A DNA stretch of 64,000 bases. Origin: Enterococcus florum (GTDB lineage: Bacteria; Bacillota; Bacilli; Lactobacillales; Enterococcaceae). Below, one piece after another: positions 20,688-29,584 of this stretch. Location of the stretch: contig NZ_BJCC01000001.1 of the NCBI RefSeq assembly GCF_004309355.1, positions 1 to 64,000 on the forward strand. The letters are read 5' to 3'. The notes beneath the pieces are model-generated. The model made no database searches and was not told where the DNA came from. It saw only the letters and a program-made list of their open reading frames with translations. The translations under genes and the position numbers were made by a program. Every line of letters starts with the position of its first letter. The first letter of the stretch is position 1.

Positions 20688-20978
20688 TTATTTAACTCGT
20701 TCGATTTTTTCTACTTGATAGTGTTTTCCTTGTTTGTTTTCACTTGCTTCTGCTAGTGCTGTTAGCAAAGCTACGCGTTCTAATTCAGCATTTGGTTGAA
20801 CCATCGTTGACTTGGCAACTTGGGATGATTTGGATACTTTTTCTTTTACGTCATTATCCGATTTATTCACAAGTTTTGCTGTTATCTGCATCAAAACCAT
20901 TAGTCCCGATAAAATAAGAAAGACTAGCGACATCGCTACAATAGTCAGGCCTAGTGAATCCATAATTGTATGTTCCAT
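20688..20978 (-). CDS. Oxaloacetate decarboxylase gamma-type small membrane subunit
   Basis: 96 residues. A single N-terminal membrane span (LGLTIVAMSLVFLILSGLMVLM) is followed by a charged cytoplasmic tail, the layout of OadG-type subunits that hold the carboxyltransferase to the membrane pump. It lies between the OadA and biotin carrier genes with nine and twelve bases of spacing. AAGGAG precedes the ATG. Confidence 0.85.
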   Translation of the reverse strand: MEHTIMDSLGLTIVAMSLVFLILSGLMVLMQITAKLVNKSDNDVKEKVSKSSQVAKSTMVQPNAELERVALLTALAEASENKQGKHYQVEKIERVK

Positions 20979-20986
20979 TAATATAA

Positions 20987-22384
20987 TCAGCTCCTTGTAT
21001 AGGCAAATATTTTAATCGGTTGTTCTGGATCAGCTGCATTGACTTCTGATTCTCCTGGTCCTTCTAAAAAGTTTTTTCCTACCTGCGGGAACAGAGCGTA
21101 GATCAATACCTCTTCATCATTCTTAGCGAGTTTCCCGATTTCTTGTTTCAATACGTCGAATTCTGGTTCAATATGATCCGCAGGACGATCGGTGATTCGT
21201 TCTTTGTCCCCTACTATTGAGGTAATAAATGCTTCATCAATTGGAACGGGGGACTTTCCGTACTCACCTAAAAGATACGATTTGACCTCATTTGAAACCA
21301 TCTTATAGCGCTCACCAGTCAATACATTCATTGCTGCCTGAGTTCCAACCATTTGGCTCAATGGTGTAACTAAAGGCGGGAAACCTAGATCCGCTCGCAC
21401 TTTTGGCACTTCCTTCAGTACTTCCTCGTAGCGATCGGTTGCGCCGGCTTGCTTCAATTGAGAGTACATATTGGAAAGCATTCCACCTGGCACTTGATAT
21501 AGTAGTGCTCTTGGATCAGGAGTTAACATTTTAGGATCAAGCAATCCGTTTTCAAGATATTTATCTTTGATATCCCGAAAATAGTTTGCTGCTTCTTCCA
21601 TTTTCTCGACATCGATAGATAGCTCATAATCATCTTCTTTTAAACTTAGGACCATCGACTCTGTCGCTGGTTGGCTGGTTCCTTCACTAAATGGAGAAAG
21701 TGCAGTATCGATACGGTCTGCCCCTGATTCAATGGCAGCTAGATAAGTCAGCTGAGCGATACCGCTGGTACAATGTGTATGGACAATTATTGGTAGACTA
21801 GTCGCTTTTTTTAACCGTTTGACTAGTTCGCGACATTTATTTGGTGTCAATATTCCTGCCATATCCTTCACACAAATAGAATCAGCACCCATTTCAGCAA
21901 ATTCTTTTCCAAGTGATTCGTAATAATCCATGGTATGAACATCACTAATCGTGTAAGCAATGGCTAATTGAGCTTCTTTCCCCGTGTTCTTTACAGCTTT
22001 CAACGCAGTTTGAAGATTCCTTGTATCATTTAATGCATCAAAGATTCTAAAAATATCTATGCCATTTTCCGCCGAAAGCTTAATGAATTTTTCAACAACA
22101 TCATCTCCATAATGTCGATATCCCAATAGATTTTGTCCTCTGATCAACATTTGCAAAGGGGTATTAGGAACTAAACGCTTTATTTTTCTTAAACGTTCCC
22201 ATGGATTTTCATTTAAGTAACGTATACAAGCGTCAAAAGTTGCTCCGCCCCAACACTCAAGTGATGAATAGCCTACTTCGTCTAACAGTGGCAACACTGG
22301 TTCCATATCTTCCATCGACATACGGGTAGCCATTAAGCTTTGATGCGCATCCCGCAAAATCGTATCAGTAATCTCAATTTTCAT
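20987..22384 (-). CDS. oadA: Oxaloacetate decarboxylase alpha subunit (carboxyltransferase)
   Basis: 465 residues. Transfers the carboxyl group from oxaloacetate to biotin, giving pyruvate. Conserved features are TILRDAHQSLMATRM (metal and substrate binding), the modified lysine region CVKDMAGIL, the metal ligands in VHTHCTSG and the PGGMLSN motif. There is no fused biotin domain, consistent with the separate carrier gene. Start MKIEITDTILRD has AAAGGA upstream. Second half of the operon after the transporter gene. Confidence 0.95.
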   Translation of the reverse strand: MKIEITDTILRDAHQSLMATRMSMEDMEPVLPLLDEVGYSSLECWGGATFDACIRYLNENPWERLRKIKRLVPNTPLQMLIRGQNLLGYRHYGDDVVEKFIKLSAENGIDIFRIFDALNDTRNLQTALKAVKNTGKEAQLAIAYTISDVHTMDYYESLGKEFAEMGADSICVKDMAGILTPNKCRELVKRLKKATSLPIIVHTHCTSGIAQLTYLAAIESGADRIDTALSPFSEGTSQPATESMVLSLKEDDYELSIDVEKMEEAANYFRDIKDKYLENGLLDPKMLTPDPRALLYQVPGGMLSNMYSQLKQAGATDRYEEVLKEVPKVRADLGFPPLVTPLSQMVGTQAAMNVLTGERYKMVSNEVKSYLLGEYGKSPVPIDEAFITSIVGDKERITDRPADHIEPEFDVLKQEIGKLAKNDEEVLIYALFPQVGKNFLEGPGESEVNAADPEQPIKIFAYTRS

Positions 22385-22456
22385 TTTTGAGTCCTTTCCA
22401 TTTTTTAAATATAAAGCCTCCCTTATTTTCAGATAAAGGAGGCTGACAAAGAATTT

Positions 22457-23725
22457 CTATGGATAAAACGGAAACAAGATCGGTAATAATATTAGACTTA
22501 CTATCGTCGATACTACGATCAAAGGTAGTCCCGCTTTCACATAATCCATGAACTTGAAGCCACCTGGAGAAAGTACCATCGTATTTGCCGGCATTCCGAT
22601 CGGTGTTGCGTACGCGCAAGAGCCGCCGATAACCGTTGCCATCAGTACAGCTCTTGGATCAGCACCCATTCCTGTTGCAATAGACAAACTGATTGGAACC
22701 AACAACGCCGTAGTAGCAGTATTTGACATGAAGTTAGTTAACACAGCTGATAATAAGAAGATAGCTGTCAGTAATGCGAACGGAGAAGCATTTTGACCTA
22801 ATAACCCGATTACCGCATCTGCGATCATTTCTCCTGCACCAGTAAGCTCCAATGCATTTGCTAAGGCCAAGGTTCCGCCAAAAAGGAAAATCGTCTGCAT
22901 ATCGATGGCTTTATATGCTTGCTTTTCAGTAATAACACGGCACAGTACTAGAAGAATGGCTCCTACACAACCAGCAACATATAATGGAATTCCGGTTTGA
23001 TTTTCAAAAATCATACCAAGAATAGTCATGATCAAAATAACTAAAGACAACGTCTGTTTCCATTTAGGAATGTGTGAATAATCAACATCATCAGAAAAAG
23101 CGCCATCATCATCTATGGTTGTTTCATTAGGCAAAAACCGATAACCAACCAAGCTGAAAAAGAGAATCCCAATAATTAAAATCGGCAATCCAACATAACC
23201 GAATTCAAAAAATCCAAAGCTCATATCCATTTCTTGCAAAGCAGATTGAGCAATCAAGTTGCCCGGTGCGCCAATTAAAGATAAGTTTCCTCCCATCGCC
23301 GCAGCAAAAGCTAGAGGCATTAACAATCGACCTCTGGAATATCCGGACTTAGATGCAATACCGATAACAACAGGAATTAAAACAGCAGCGGTTCCCGTGT
23401 TTGAAAGAAAACCCGACATGGTACCTGTTATAACCATAATTGCTACAATCAGCTGTCTTTCAGATTTCGCAAATTTAGAAACTACGGCACCAATCTTGTT
23501 GGCCATACCTGTTTCAAAGAGCGCTCCACCCACTACGAACATAGCCACAAATAGAATCACATTGGTATTTACAAAACCATTGAAAGCTTCTTTCGGGTCC
23601 AATACTTTAGTTAAGATCAATCCGATACAGACAATCATAGATGTTAATGCCAAAGGAATTTTCTCCGTGACAAACATCACAATCGCAAATACTAAAAATA
23701 GAAGTGTGATAACAGCAGGACTCAT
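22457..23725 (-). CDS. SLC13/DASS-family anion transporter
   Basis: 422 residues with about eleven membrane spans in two repeats. The two substrate-binding SNT motifs are seen in GFLSNTGTAAVLIPV and NFMSNTATTALLVPI. The family imports di- and tricarboxylates with Na+ or by exchange (for example tartrate/succinate or citrate/succinate exchangers). Its place between hydro-lyase and decarboxylase genes makes it the substrate uptake protein, probably for tartrate or another C4 acid; the exact substrate is inference. Confidence 0.88.
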   Translation of the reverse strand: MSPAVITLLFLVFAIVMFVTEKIPLALTSMIVCIGLILTKVLDPKEAFNGFVNTNVILFVAMFVVGGALFETGMANKIGAVVSKFAKSERQLIVAIMVITGTMSGFLSNTGTAAVLIPVVIGIASKSGYSRGRLLMPLAFAAAMGGNLSLIGAPGNLIAQSALQEMDMSFGFFEFGYVGLPILIIGILFFSLVGYRFLPNETTIDDDGAFSDDVDYSHIPKWKQTLSLVILIMTILGMIFENQTGIPLYVAGCVGAILLVLCRVITEKQAYKAIDMQTIFLFGGTLALANALELTGAGEMIADAVIGLLGQNASPFALLTAIFLLSAVLTNFMSNTATTALLVPISLSIATGMGADPRAVLMATVIGGSCAYATPIGMPANTMVLSPGGFKFMDYVKAGLPLIVVSTIVSLILLPILFPFYP

Positions 23726-23781
23726 TTCTTTACCCTCTTTTCCTTCATTTCGATGGAAGCCACTAATCAGGCTTCCACTCC

Positions 23782-24393
23782 CTATTTAATAAACCCAACT
23801 TGCTTGCTGATTCGTTCGATTTCTTCTTCTTTACGTCTATTGAACTCTACTTTATTGTTTTCAAAAAGATTAGACCCTTCAGTATCTATGGAAACAATCA
23901 ATGGACCATAATTTTTTACTTCGTTTACCCATAATGTTTCAGGCATTCCTAAATCTTTCCACTGAGCATCGACAATTCTTTCAACTTTTTCAGCAGCATA
24001 AACCGCATTCCCCGCTGGATAAACCAGATGCAGCGCCTTGTTTTCTTTACAACCTTTTACAGTTCCCGGACCCATGCCGCCTTTTCCGACAATCAAACGA
24101 ACACCAGTCTCTTTGATAAACTCTTCTTCAAATTTTTCCATACGCATACTAGTTGTCGGACCAACAGAGATCATTTCGTATTCATTGTTCCCGTGGTCCT
24201 TGACAATCGGACCTGCGTGCAAAATTGCTTTATCTTTGACATCAACCGGCAATGGACGGCCTTCTTCAACGACTCTACGGTGTGCAACGTCTCGGCAAGT
24301 CACTAAAGTTCCTTCTAAATAAACAATATCACCAATTCGGATATCCTTAATATCCTCGGCACTAACAGGTGTTTTTAAATGATATTCTCTCAT
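23782..24393 (-). CDS. ttdB: Class I hydro-lyase beta subunit (L-tartrate dehydratase or fumarase)
   Basis: 203 residues, matching the C-terminal domain of class I fumarases (starts [15 protein letters not shown], with [21 protein letters not shown] and the GPTTSMRME and GKGGMG motifs). It forms the active site with the iron-sulfur alpha subunit, whose gene overlaps its start by four bases (ATGA). L(+)-tartrate dehydratase and two-subunit fumarase cannot be told apart by eye. The oxaloacetate decarboxylase downstream favours tartrate dehydratase, whose product is oxaloacetate. Confidence 0.85.
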   Translation of the reverse strand: MREYHLKTPVSAEDIKDIRIGDIVYLEGTLVTCRDVAHRRVVEEGRPLPVDVKDKAILHAGPIVKDHGNNEYEMISVGPTTSMRMEKFEEEFIKETGVRLIVGKGGMGPGTVKGCKENKALHLVYPAGNAVYAAEKVERIVDAQWKDLGMPETLWVNEVKNYGPLIVSIDTEGSNLFENNKVEFNRRKEEEIERISKQVGFIK

Positions 24394-25313
24394 AGCTCTA
24401 CTCCTTCATGTAATGGCAACTCATAGTTTAAATCACGATCAAAGTTGATTTTTCCGCGGCGATGAGACCAACAGCCAACATTCACTGCTACTCCAATCAC
24501 AGATGGATGTCTTCCAGTATTAATGATATTGACGCCCATAACAGATTTTTCACCACCAAATCCCTGCGGTCCCAAGCCAATATTATCGATTCCTTCCTCA
24601 AGTAAACGTTCCATCATCGCTGCATTTTCATTAGGACTAACGCTATCAACCTCTCTCATCAAAGCAAGTTTAGAATTCATCGATGCCGTTTCTACTGAGG
24701 TTCCAATTCCAATACCTACTAATAGAGGAGGACACGCATTGATTCCATAACTAGTCATTTGATCCATTACAAAACGTACAACCCCTTCATATCCTTCACC
24801 AGGCATCAAAACTTTTGCAGCACCAGGTAAGCTACAGCCCCCACCTGCCATATATACATACATTTCGATATCATCACTGTCTCCGTCGATTTCTGTGTAT
24901 ACCGTTGGCAACCCAGTCCCGATATTCAAACCAGTATTATACTCATCAAATGTTTGAACAGCATTGTGTCGTAGCGGCGCTTTTTGTGTTGCGAGATAAA
25001 CAGCTTCTTTTAAAATATCTTTCAGCTCACTGAGCAGTGGAAACTTCGATCCAACTTTGATGAAAAATTGAAGCGCTCCAGTATCTTGACAACTCGGACG
25101 TTTTAATTCTTCTGCCAACAGTTGATTTTCCTTCATCGTATCGTAAACCAATTGTTGTAATGGATCGACTTCAATTTTTGAAAGCTCGTCCAATTTTTTT
25201 GTTACGTCATCCGGTAATCTTCTCCCAACGACCGCAATATACTCAACAAGAATATCACGCATTTTTTGAGCTTCAGAAGACAATGTCTTTTCTTCATAAG
25301 CATATTTAAGCAT
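24390..25313 (-). CDS. ttdA: Class I hydro-lyase alpha subunit (L-tartrate dehydratase or fumarase)
   Basis: 307 residues. The three cysteine ligands of an oxygen-sensitive [4Fe-4S] cluster appear in [23 protein letters not shown] and [10 protein letters not shown]. The typical C-terminal [14 protein letters not shown] is present. With TtdB it would convert L(+)-tartrate to oxaloacetate (or fumarate to malate if it is a fumarase). First gene of the operon; AGGAGG lies eight bases before the ATG, and a cre-like site and direct repeats lie upstream. Confidence 0.86.
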   Translation of the reverse strand: MLKYAYEEKTLSSEAQKMRDILVEYIAVVGRRLPDDVTKKLDELSKIEVDPLQQLVYDTMKENQLLAEELKRPSCQDTGALQFFIKVGSKFPLLSELKDILKEAVYLATQKAPLRHNAVQTFDEYNTGLNIGTGLPTVYTEIDGDSDDIEMYVYMAGGGCSLPGAAKVLMPGEGYEGVVRFVMDQMTSYGINACPPLLVGIGIGTSVETASMNSKLALMREVDSVSPNENAAMMERLLEEGIDNIGLGPQGFGGEKSVMGVNIINTGRHPSVIGVAVNVGCWSHRRGKINFDRDLNYELPLHEGVEL

Positions 25314-25374
25314 TTCTTGTACCTCCTAGTTTTTTCTTTATTATGCCTTTCGAAACATTGACTATCTATCCATT

Positions 25375-25394
25375 AATTAACGAATCAATTAACG
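25375..25394. repeat. Direct repeats upstream of ttdA
   Basis: AATTAACG occurs at 25375-25382 and 25387-25394, twelve bases apart. Closely spaced direct repeats near a promoter are common binding sites of AraC-family activators, and an AraC gene stands next to it. Role is inferred. Confidence 0.4.
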
Positions 25395-25483
25395 CTAGTT
25401 AGGGTCTCCCTCGATAATTTATGAACCAATTGCTTAATGTGTAATTAAAATAAGCTCATCAAGAGAGCATATATATAGGTATT

Positions 25484-25498
25484 TGTTTGCGCTTTCAA
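25484..25498 (-). promoter_or_regulatory. cre site (CcpA binding) upstream of the tartrate operon
   Basis: On the minus strand TTGAAAGCGCAAACA fits every fixed position of the cre consensus WTGNAANCGNWNNCW. It is 171-185 bases upstream of the ttdA start. It suggests carbon catabolite control of the operon by CcpA. Confidence 0.65.
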
Positions 25499-25512
25499 AC
25501 TATAAGCATATT

Positions 25513-25545
25513 AAAAAAAGGGTAACCACATTTTTGTGATTCCCC
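25513..25545 (-). terminator. Terminator after the AraC gene
   Basis: GGGTAACCACA (25520-25530) pairs with TGTGATTCCC (25535-25544) with one mismatch and one wobble. It is followed by seven T on the minus strand, separating the regulator from the operon it precedes. Confidence 0.75.
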
Positions 25546-25569
25546 TAAATAGAAAATTTATATACATTT

Positions 25570-26589
25570 TTAATTAACTATACTTTTTATGTTCTCTACC
25601 AAATCATTATACTTATTCTCGTATTCTTTACTTGTACAAATGTCACATAAATTTTGATTATTTTGAGGAGAAATTTCACGATAAGAAAGAAGTTTTTCTT
25701 CAATTAAATCTCTTTCTTTCACATCCAAATCATTCTTAAATGTTCTATCAATCTCTTGAATATGAGGATTGATTTGTTTTCTATACTCAGAGGGAGTCGT
25801 CCCGAAATGTTTTTTAAACATTTTGTTTAAGGCTTTAACATCACTAAAACCATTTTCAAAAGCAATGGTAGCTACTTTTTTTTCAGTTGTAGCTAGTGAT
25901 CTGATAGAGTGTTGTAATCGACATCTTGTTAGATATTCATAGAAGTTTATGCCTAATTCCGATTTGAACATTTTAGATAAATAGGGAGTCGAATAATTGC
26001 AGTGTTGGGCAAGTCTCTCAAGTGTGATATCCGATTTAAAATTATCTTCAATATATTGAATTGCAAAATCTAAAAATTCTTTCTTTTGTCCAACAGTATA
26101 TGTACTTTTTTTATTTGTATTCAATAAAAAGAACTTAGTCATTTTTTCTGCAATAGTAAAGATTAATCCATTATGACTTAACTGGTTGGCAGAATTATCT
26201 TCAGAAAGAAGTTGTAATCTAGCAAGATCTCGTCTTAATTCGTTATATAAGGGATTCATTCTTTCTTTTGCAGCATTCATTTCAAATCGTCCCTTAGACA
26301 AATCAAATCCTTGGGAAGTAAAGAAATCAGGTGAAATATATAGTCGCATCGCTATGCTATTGGGAACAGAAGCAAATGTTGCATGTCCACAATTAGAGTT
26401 GATGATCAACAGATCTCCTTCTTCTAAACCAAAAGTATCCCCTTCAACATTCACTTCAATTTCACCTGTTAATAGCCACAGTAATTCAATTTCATAATGC
26501 CAATTATAGTGGTAACTTCCGACTTTATAAATCAATTGATCATAAGAAATACCTATGTTTTTGAACTCGTACTTTTTTCGGACTTCCAT
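25570..26589 (-). CDS. AraC-family regulator with cupin sensor domain
   Basis: About 339 residues. The N-terminal cupin region (NWHYEIELLWLLTGEIEVNVEGDTFGLEEGDLLIIN) would bind the inducer. The AraC double helix-turn-helix follows (about 190-285, with ITLERLAQHCNYSTPYLSKMFKSELG and FGTTPSEYRKQ). An extra 55-residue C-terminal tail holds CDIC. Start at 26589 has AAGGTGATC upstream, better than the ATG at 26634. It lies directly upstream of ttdA and is the likely specific activator of that operon. Confidence 0.9.
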   Translation of the reverse strand: MEVRKKYEFKNIGISYDQLIYKVGSYHYNWHYEIELLWLLTGEIEVNVEGDTFGLEEGDLLIINSNCGHATFASVPNSIAMRLYISPDFFTSQGFDLSKGRFEMNAAKERMNPLYNELRRDLARLQLLSEDNSANQLSHNGLIFTIAEKMTKFFLLNTNKKSTYTVGQKKEFLDFAIQYIEDNFKSDITLERLAQHCNYSTPYLSKMFKSELGINFYEYLTRCRLQHSIRSLATTEKKVATIAFENGFSDVKALNKMFKKHFGTTPSEYRKQINPHIQEIDRTFKNDLDVKERDLIEEKLLSYREISPQNNQNLCDICTSKEYENKYNDLVENIKSIVN

Positions 26590-27034
26590 TCGATCACCTT
26601 CTTTTAATTGTGAGATGTTGTTCAAATCATTCACAGTTAATTTAACACATAAGAGTTCTGAAATATATATCTTTTTTTCAGATATTCCTTAAGTATGTGA
26701 AGGATCTTTTTAATTGTTTCAGTGCTAATATAGGAATTTGAATCAGAAGGAAAAATAGCGAACGATTTAAAATTTAACTGTTAACTATTGTTTAATAAAA
26801 CTTTTTCCTCGATTCTACAATTATTCGAGTTTTTCCCATAAATGAATCGCTCACACTATTTACTCAATTTTTGAACAATGACTTATCATTTATCTAATTC
26901 CAAAACTAATATTCACTATGAAAAACATTTACAATCAAGAATTATCGATAGTTATTTGCTGAGCAAAAGAATGTTCTAATTGACTCACTTCCATTTTTTC
27001 TTTAAAATAGTAGTCGTATGATAGGTAATTAAAT

Positions 27035-27078
27035 AAAAAAAGGCACTTGGTCAACTAGCGCCAACTAGTCTACCAAGC
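27035..27078 (-). terminator. Terminator downstream of mobT
   Basis: CTTGGT and ACTAG segments (27046-27057) pair with CTAGT and ACCAAG (27065-27077). On the minus strand a T-run (27035-27041) follows. Confidence 0.7.
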
Positions 27079-27256
27079 CCTGATTAAGTCACTCAGAATG
27101 ACCAATCAAGTTGCCCTTAGTCAATGAAAGCCATTGACAGTAAATATTTTACTCAATTTCAAGAGAAATATCTAGTGTTTTACTATTAGTTTCTCTGTAA
27201 TTTAATTGTTTAAAATTTTCAGGAATATCTTTATATCCTGTTTATTAAGGCTAAGC

Positions 27257-27290
27257 AACAGTATTGGTAGGAGACCAATGCTGTTTTTTT
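27257..27290 (+). terminator. Plus-strand terminator without a known gene
   Basis: AACAGTATTGGT (27257-27268) pairs with ACCAATGCTGTT (27274-27285) with a single wobble, followed by seven T. No plus-strand gene precedes it within 600 bases. Confidence 0.7.
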
Positions 27291-27474
27291 ATTGGTTTTC
27301 CTATCATACTTTTTGCAGAGTAGTAAAATTCTCCTAGTTCGTATATTGCTCCACAACATATGGATAGAAAGAATCTCACTCATACTCTGCTAGAGCCGTA
27401 TTATTTAACGCTTTATGAGCTGCCACTCATACTAAGTAACGGGCTCAAATAATTCAACACCGTTTCATGTTTCT

Positions 27475-27506
27475 TCTCCTTCGCATTTATTGTGGAGGAG
27501 ATTTTT
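27475..27506 (+). terminator. Second plus-strand terminator-like hairpin
   Basis: TCTCCT (27475-27480) pairs with AGGAGA (27496-27501), followed by TTTTT. It sits between the orphan terminator at 27257 and the convergent end of mobT. Confidence 0.5.
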
Positions 27507-27526
27507 ATTTTCGTATGCTGAAACTA

Positions 27527-28690
27527 TTAGTCAAATGGTATGAATTGTTCAAACTTCTTTCTTTGTTGCGGAGAAAATTCAGTAGAGGAAATCATTCCCA
27601 TGATTTTATTTGTACCATTCTCCTGATCAATTAAAAGCAACAGTTTCAAGGTAGGCGCAACCTGTTTTCTAAGCCATGCCAATGTTCGTCGTAAATCATA
27701 AGGCTGTGGCTCCGAAGTTAATTTGAGTTTGTCTCTCGTTTTCCCAAGAAATAGTTTCCATTTTGGATCAGTAGTCCACTTCCTTTTATTTTGATTTTTT
27801 ATAGGAGTAAGGAAGACAATATATGTATTGATGATATTAAAAACTGTTTGTTCAAAATCTTGATGTGTCAGTAAGTCTTGTATTGCATAATACGCTCGAT
27901 CATCTTTTAGGCGAATCTCATAGCGATTCTTAATGGTTGAATTTTCAAGAGCGATACTATTCTTTACAAGCTGCTCGTAATTCTTTTGATAAAAACAAAA
28001 GTAAATATCACTTTTTAAGGAACCTAAATAAAGCGTGGTTCTTAGCGAGCTTAACGCTTCTTCTTCATCCTCTAGCCTTCCAGAATCAATTGAGCGGAAT
28101 GAACGGAATTTAGACCGTAGCTCTTTTTTCGAACACTTTTCCGCTAGATAAGGAATGGAGAGAATTCCAACTCGATCATTAATCGCCAAGTCAATACGTT
28201 TGTAATGGACTTTTTCTTTTTCACATGTATTGAAAAAATCGAACCATGAACGATTCTGAGCGACCAATAGATTTTCAAATTCTCGACATCCCTGTCCTTT
28301 TAGTTCAACAAGTGTTCCCTTGTCATCCTCCTCGGGCGATATCATTATTTGAATGTCACTAAAAGCATATTTCGCTATATAACCATAGAAGGCATAGTCT
28401 TCGTAAATCATATACTTCATTTTGATTCGTAAAATATTTTCACAGATATATGGAACATCATGACTCTCAAATCTTAAACGTACATAATCAAAGACCAATT
28501 CAAAATCATTTTCTGGATTCACTCTTTCTAAACAAGTCAGTAGAGTCTCTTTCATTTTCTCTGATGGCGTTTCTTTCTCATTTTCTATGCGATTAATGTG
28601 TTCTCTAGAATAACCGCTCAAAACAGACAACTTACGTTGTGAGACACCATATTGAGTTCGTTTTTCCTTTAATACCGCACTAAAACCCAT
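27527..28690 (-). CDS. mobT: MobT-type relaxase (replication initiation factor family)
   Basis: 387 residues. An N-terminal Xre-like helix-turn-helix (KRTQYGVSQRKLSVLSGYSR) is followed by a Rep_trans-type domain as in Tn916 Orf20 and ICEBs1 NicK (for example HYKRIDLAINDRVG and YEIRLKDDRAYYA). Such proteins nick oriT and start rolling-circle transfer. Start at 28690 has AAGGAGA upstream. The oriT candidate lies 125 bases upstream, the expected place. The element encodes no coupling protein of its own. Confidence 0.85.
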   Translation of the reverse strand: MGFSAVLKEKRTQYGVSQRKLSVLSGYSREHINRIENEKETPSEKMKETLLTCLERVNPENDFELVFDYVRLRFESHDVPYICENILRIKMKYMIYEDYAFYGYIAKYAFSDIQIMISPEEDDKGTLVELKGQGCREFENLLVAQNRSWFDFFNTCEKEKVHYKRIDLAINDRVGILSIPYLAEKCSKKELRSKFRSFRSIDSGRLEDEEEALSSLRTTLYLGSLKSDIYFCFYQKNYEQLVKNSIALENSTIKNRYEIRLKDDRAYYAIQDLLTHQDFEQTVFNIINTYIVFLTPIKNQNKRKWTTDPKWKLFLGKTRDKLKLTSEPQPYDLRRTLAWLRKQVAPTLKLLLLIDQENGTNKIMGMISSTEFSPQQRKKFEQFIPFD

Positions 28691-28814
28691 AGCATTCTCC
28701 TTCATAGAAAAAAGTGTGAAGTAAACAAATTTACCTCACACTTTTTTGATTTTGTAGAAAGACTGTTGTATCAATTGTTTCTACGTGTATTTTGTTTGAA
28801 ATGTTGTATTTACT

Positions 28815-28872
28815 ACCCCCCTAGTTAGATACTGGGGGTTAACGCTTTGGTACGCGCAAGCGCGTACCAAAG
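28815..28872 (-). promoter_or_regulatory. oriT: oriT of element 1 (MobT type)
   Basis: On the minus strand ACCCCC (28834-28839), GTATCTAAC and GGGGGT (28815-28820) form the interrupted GC inverted repeat seen at Tn916 and ICEBs1 nic sites, with the GTATCTAAC spacer resembling that of Tn916. Next to it CTTTGGTACGCGC (28845-28857) and its perfect inverse (28860-28872) form a 13-base-pair hairpin with a two-base loop. GC-rich structured sequence continues to about 28922. The position upstream of mobT supports the call. Confidence 0.75.
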
Positions 28873-28930
28873 ACAAGCTTCCAGCTCGCCGCCCACGCTG
28901 GGGCGTGTTCGTCGGCTGGGCTTGATTGAA

Positions 28931-29584
28931 TCACTTTTGGTTTTGCTTCAAATTCTTTGTGATTCTTTTTATCTTAATCTCTCGATAATTGAAACCTATT
29001 TCTTTCATTAACTCTTCCCATGTTTTTCCAGTTCTTCGGATAATCGTAGATGGTGAGGGCATTATTTTTCTATCGTAATTCTGCTCAAAGGCTCTTCTAG
29101 AAAGAGAAGCTTCTAAATTAAGTCGCTCTATTTCAGTCTTCAATAGATACATCATTTCAAAATCACTTACTTTTTTTTCTTTCTCAGAACTAAAGAACGG
29201 TCTAACATCCTGAAATCTCTTTTTTAGAGTTGATAAGGATGGCATATTTTCACCAACACATTTTTTCTCATACCTTCTTTGCGACCGAATTTGATTATCA
29301 GTAATAAATTTTTTTACGAGCTTCTCTAATTTACTATCAGAGTACTCGTCCCACTTATATCTTTGATAGGTTTTCTTTCCTAGTGATAACAACATTTTAT
29401 CCCAAGATCCAAAGCGTTGATTGATAATCCATAAGCTAGGTGCTTGACCACTGTTATCAGCTAATTTTTTCTGGTACTCTCTGACAGTAACTATCTCATT
29501 TTTATCAATAAAGCGATTAATTAATCCCAACAATTCAAAGTCATTTTTTTCTTTCCAAATTATTCTGTTATCAGTTGATTTCAA
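28931..29584 (-). CDS. HNHr-like repeat protein of element 1, unknown role
   Basis: 217 residues made of about three degenerate units with the pattern S-x-R-x-Y then P-S-x-x-T then R-F-x-S-W-x-x-L-x-x-x-G, as in homing-endonuclease-associated repeats (segments SLWIINQRFGSWDKMLLSLG, MPSLSTLKKRF, MPSPSTIIRR). No HNH or other nuclease motif is visible. A TTG start at 29584 fits GAGGAG spacing and aligns with its homologue at 38065-38721. It lies between the attachment site and oriT, so DNA binding in recombination or transfer is a reasonable guess. Confidence 0.7.
   Translation of the reverse strand: MKSTDNRIIWKEKNDFELLGLINRFIDKNEIVTVREYQKKLADNSGQAPSLWIINQRFGSWDKMLLSLGKKTYQRYKWDEYSDSKLEKLVKKFITDNQIRSQRRYEKKCVGENMPSLSTLKKRFQDVRPFFSSEKEKKVSDFEMMYLLKTEIERLNLEASLSRRAFEQNYDRKIMPSPSTIIRRTGKTWEELMKEIGFNYREIKIKRITKNLKQNQK

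Larger units (their letters stand above)
26590..27526. other. Long gene-free stretch with orphan terminators
   Basis: About 940 bases, AT-rich, between the cargo and the MobT gene. No reading frame is convincing. It contains one minus-strand terminator (27035-27078) that could end mobT transcripts and two plus-strand terminator-like hairpins (27257-27290 and 27475-27506) with no gene ahead of them. Small RNAs or decayed genes are possible. Confidence 0.5.

Noticed and set aside
19185-25313. Citrate fermentation operon
   Set aside because: OAD and a DASS carrier suggest it, but citrate lyase (citDEF) and its ligase are absent and a tartrate/fumarate-type hydro-lyase is present instead.
28815-28872. 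Simple rho-independent terminator
   Set aside because: There is no T-run, and position and bases fit an oriT of the MobT class better.
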